DNA from: Litoribrevibacter sp041590855
Lineage (GTDB): Bacteria > Pseudomonadota > Gammaproteobacteria > Pseudomonadales > Litoribrevibacteraceae
NCBI GenBank assembly: GCA_041590855.1
Contig: JBFHTA010000076.1
Location: 1-14,670, forward strand
DNA: 14,670 bases
Direction: 5' to 3'
Shown: positions 13,140-14,670 of the stretch, in pieces
Numbering within the stretch: the first letter of the stretch is position 1
Layout: the number at the start of each line of letters is the position of its first letter
Notes under the pieces: model-generated
Told to the model about the DNA's origin: nothing
Seen by the model: only the letters and a program-made list of their open reading frames with translations
Databases searched by the model: none
Program-made: the position numbers and the translations under genes

Positions 13140-14670
13140 GTAAACGCTCAATTAACCCCATCTATCCCTAAGCATTGATCTTTGGTACTGGTTCCAGCTT
13201 CACATTCCACGGCAGCAGTTGTTCGAAGTCTTCCACCGTTTGGCAGGTCGGGATTCGTGTAAACACGGTTCTGAGATAGGCATACGGTTCCAGCTCATTG
13301 GCCTTAGCCGTTTCTATGATACTGTACATCATCGTGCTGGCCTTGGCTCCGCTTGGCGAGTTGGAGAACAACCAGTTTTTTCGGCCGATAGCGAAGGGGC
13401 GGATAGCATTTTCAACGGGATTATTATCAATATTGAGTCGGCCATCTTCAGTGTATCGAGTCAGTTTCGTCCAGTTTTTTGAGAGATACGCTAACGCCTC
13501 TCCCAACTTGCCTTTGGGCAAGGTTTGTTGGAGTGACTTATCCAGCCATTCTTTGAGCTTTTTAAGTTGAGGCAGGCTCTTCTCTTGTCGGATCTGGTAG
13601 CGCGCTTCCGGTGATTTGTCTTTGACTTGTTGTTCGATTTGATACAGTTTCTTGATCATGTTGATGGCCATATCCGCTTTGCCGGATTTGCCACTCTTAT
13701 TCTTAGTGACCTTTTGTGCCTCTACGAACTTTCGACGAGCGTGTGCCATGCAGCCGAGATGGGTAATGCCATCCTGGTCGCCTGTTTTGTGATAGCCCGC
13801 ATAATCATCGGTTTGCAGGTAGCCCTGATAGCCAGGCAGCAGTGATTCCACCACAGAGCCACTTCGGCTGGGTGCATAATCAAACAAGATGATGGGTCGT
13901 TCCGGGTCGCCCGTTTTCCGAACCCACATATAACTTTTGGATTCGGCCTTTTTAGCCGGTTCTTTGAGCACCTGAACCGTGGTTTCATCCATATGGAGAT
14001 AACCACTGTCTAATAGCCGATCATTCATCAAGTTGTAGAGTGGCTGCAGTTTGCCACCGCATTGGATCATCCAGTTAGCCACAGTGTTTCGGGGGAGGTG
14101 AATCCCCATCCGCTCGAAGATGGTTTCCATTCGGTAAAGAGGTAAACCGTCTTGATATTTGGCAACGATCAGATGAGCAAGCAACCCTGCCGATGCGTTA
14201 CTTTTTGGAAGCAGCTTATCTGGCGTGGGTGCAACCGCAATCTTTCCTTCACACGCTTTACACGCATATTTTTTACGACGATGACGGTTCACCACTAACT
14301 TGGCGGGAATGATCTCAAGGTCTTCGGAGATCTCTTCACCAATCTCAACTTTTTGGCAACCACAGTCACAGGTTTTCTCATGCTCTGGCAGATCATGAAT
14401 GATGTCATTGCGTGGTAAGTCAGGCGGGAACGATTTCGGGCCCGGTTTGGCCTTAGGCTTGGATGCAGTGTCAGACGATGTTTCCTCTGAGTGTGCCGTT
14501 TCCAGCAACTCAGCGGTATCTGGCGCATCTGCAGACACTTCAGTTTCTGCTTCATCGAACAGTTCGACCTGATCCGCTGACTTCTCGGAGCTTTTACCAA
14601 AGCGTTTCCAGTTAAACAACTTAATCACTTCTTCCAGCACATTGATACGACTTTGCTGCTTCTGGAGCTG
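13140..14670 (-). mobile_element. IS66-family insertion sequence, one end and transposase (partial)
   Basis: The element extends past the right edge of the window. Its visible end is placed at 13140, where GTAAACGCTCAATTAACCCC begins; IS66 elements typically have terminal inverted repeats starting GTAAGCG. Only 28 bases separate this end from the transposase stop codon. IS66 usually makes an 8-bp target duplication, so GATCTACT (13132-13139) would be the expected left copy. The accessory tnpA and tnpB genes and the other end must lie beyond the window. The boundary is an inference from the IR-like sequence. Confidence 0.7.
13168..14670 (-). CDS. tnpC: IS66-family transposase TnpC (5' end missing)
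   Basis: The visible part is 500 codons; the frame continues past 14670 into unseen sequence, so the GTG at 14640 should not be taken as the start. Numbering from the first visible residue: an N-terminal leucine-zipper segment (QQSRINVLEEVIKLFNWKRF); an acidic linker; the IS66 zinc-binding region with CDCGC (101-105) and CKAC (127-130); the catalytic DDE domain with Asp228 in YLHMDETTV, Asp288 in QTDDYAGY and Glu420 in NNPVENAIRP, followed by IGRKNWLFSNSPSGA; and the C-terminal IS66 domain (YLRTVFTRIP, then DFEQLLPWNV). No frameshift or internal stop is seen, so this copy may be active. The usual IS66 length is about 510-530 residues, so only a short stretch is missing. Confidence 0.95.
   Translation of the reverse strand, partial: QLQKQQSRINVLEEVIKLFNWKRFGKSSEKSADQVELFDEAETEVSADAPDTAELLETAHSEETSSDTASKPKAKPGPKSFPPDLPRNDIIHDLPEHEKTCDCGCQKVEIGEEISEDLEIIPAKLVVNRHRRKKYACKACEGKIAVAPTPDKLLPKSNASAGLLAHLIVAKYQDGLPLYRMETIFERMGIHLPRNTVANWMIQCGGKLQPLYNLMNDRLLDSGYLHMDETTVQVLKEPAKKAESKSYMWVRKTGDPERPIILFDYAPSRSGSVVESLLPGYQGYLQTDDYAGYHKTGDQDGITHLGCMAHARRKFVEAQKVTKNKSGKSGKADMAINMIKKLYQIEQQVKDKSPEARYQIRQEKSLPQLKKLKEWLDKSLQQTLPKGKLGEALAYLSKNWTKLTRYTEDGRLNIDNNPVENAIRPFAIGRKNWLFSNSPSGAKASTMMYSIIETAKANELEPYAYLRTVFTRIPTCQTVEDFEQLLPWNVKLEPVPKINA

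Noticed and set aside
1..14670. tRNA, rRNA, CRISPR array, phage integrase or restriction system
   Set aside because: None seen on either strand by reading; the only mobile DNA recognised is the IS66 element and possibly the small inverted-repeat element.

Overview
The window looks like a chromosomal stretch of a marine-type gammaproteobacterium. The evidence is a RimK of the E. coli length and sequence type, an HdfR-like LysR regulator close to a MaoP (DUF413) gene, a MogA, a PilJ-type sensor domain, and an intermediate, slightly AT-leaning base composition. The genus cannot be fixed from the sequence alone. The window is cut at both ends: the left edge holds the last 42 codons of an unknown gene, and the right edge runs into an IS66-family insertion sequence.

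Layout, left to right. (1) A flavin split-barrel (PNPOx-like) protein on the minus strand is divergent from an AraC-family regulator with an N-terminal Arabinose_bd-type domain, which is its probable regulator. (2) A tight three-gene minus-strand operon (3357-5468, 2958-3347, 2494-2961) encodes a membrane-bound CheA-like kinase (PilJ-type sensor, PAS, internal HPt, HATPase, no CheW-like domain), a free CheY-type receiver and a CheX-type phosphatase. Together they form a self-contained His-Asp phosphorelay with its own off switch. (3) mogA (molybdenum cofactor) and a gene for an Nmad3 protein (nucleotide-modification-associated) follow on the minus strand. (4) A small two-helix membrane protein on the plus strand converges on the next operon, and a bidirectional terminator separates them. 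(5) The minus-strand operon rimK / AstE-AspA-type zinc deacylase / short MscS channel follows. (6) On the plus strand come an unknown protein overlapping an hdfR-like LysR gene, a small four-cysteine exported protein, and maoP. (7) An IS66 element begins at about 13140 with its transposase on the minus strand.

How the genes may work together. Kinase, receiver and phosphatase are almost certainly one pathway, but neither input nor output is identified. RimK adds glutamates to ribosomal protein S6, and its partner is an M14-type zinc hydrolase that could in principle remove or process such groups (inference). HdfR and MaoP are neighbours in E. coli as well, so the right part preserves an old gene association with an extra exported cysteine protein between them.

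Non-coding signals of interest are a 10-mer, TCCCGGTATG, that occurs three times, each copy reading towards a nearby gene start; an inverted repeat that contains the start codon of the unknown gene; four GTTGAAT-like words phased by 16-17 bp in front of maoP; and a hairpin covering the ribosome binding site of the exported cysteine protein. No tRNA, rRNA or CRISPR array was seen.
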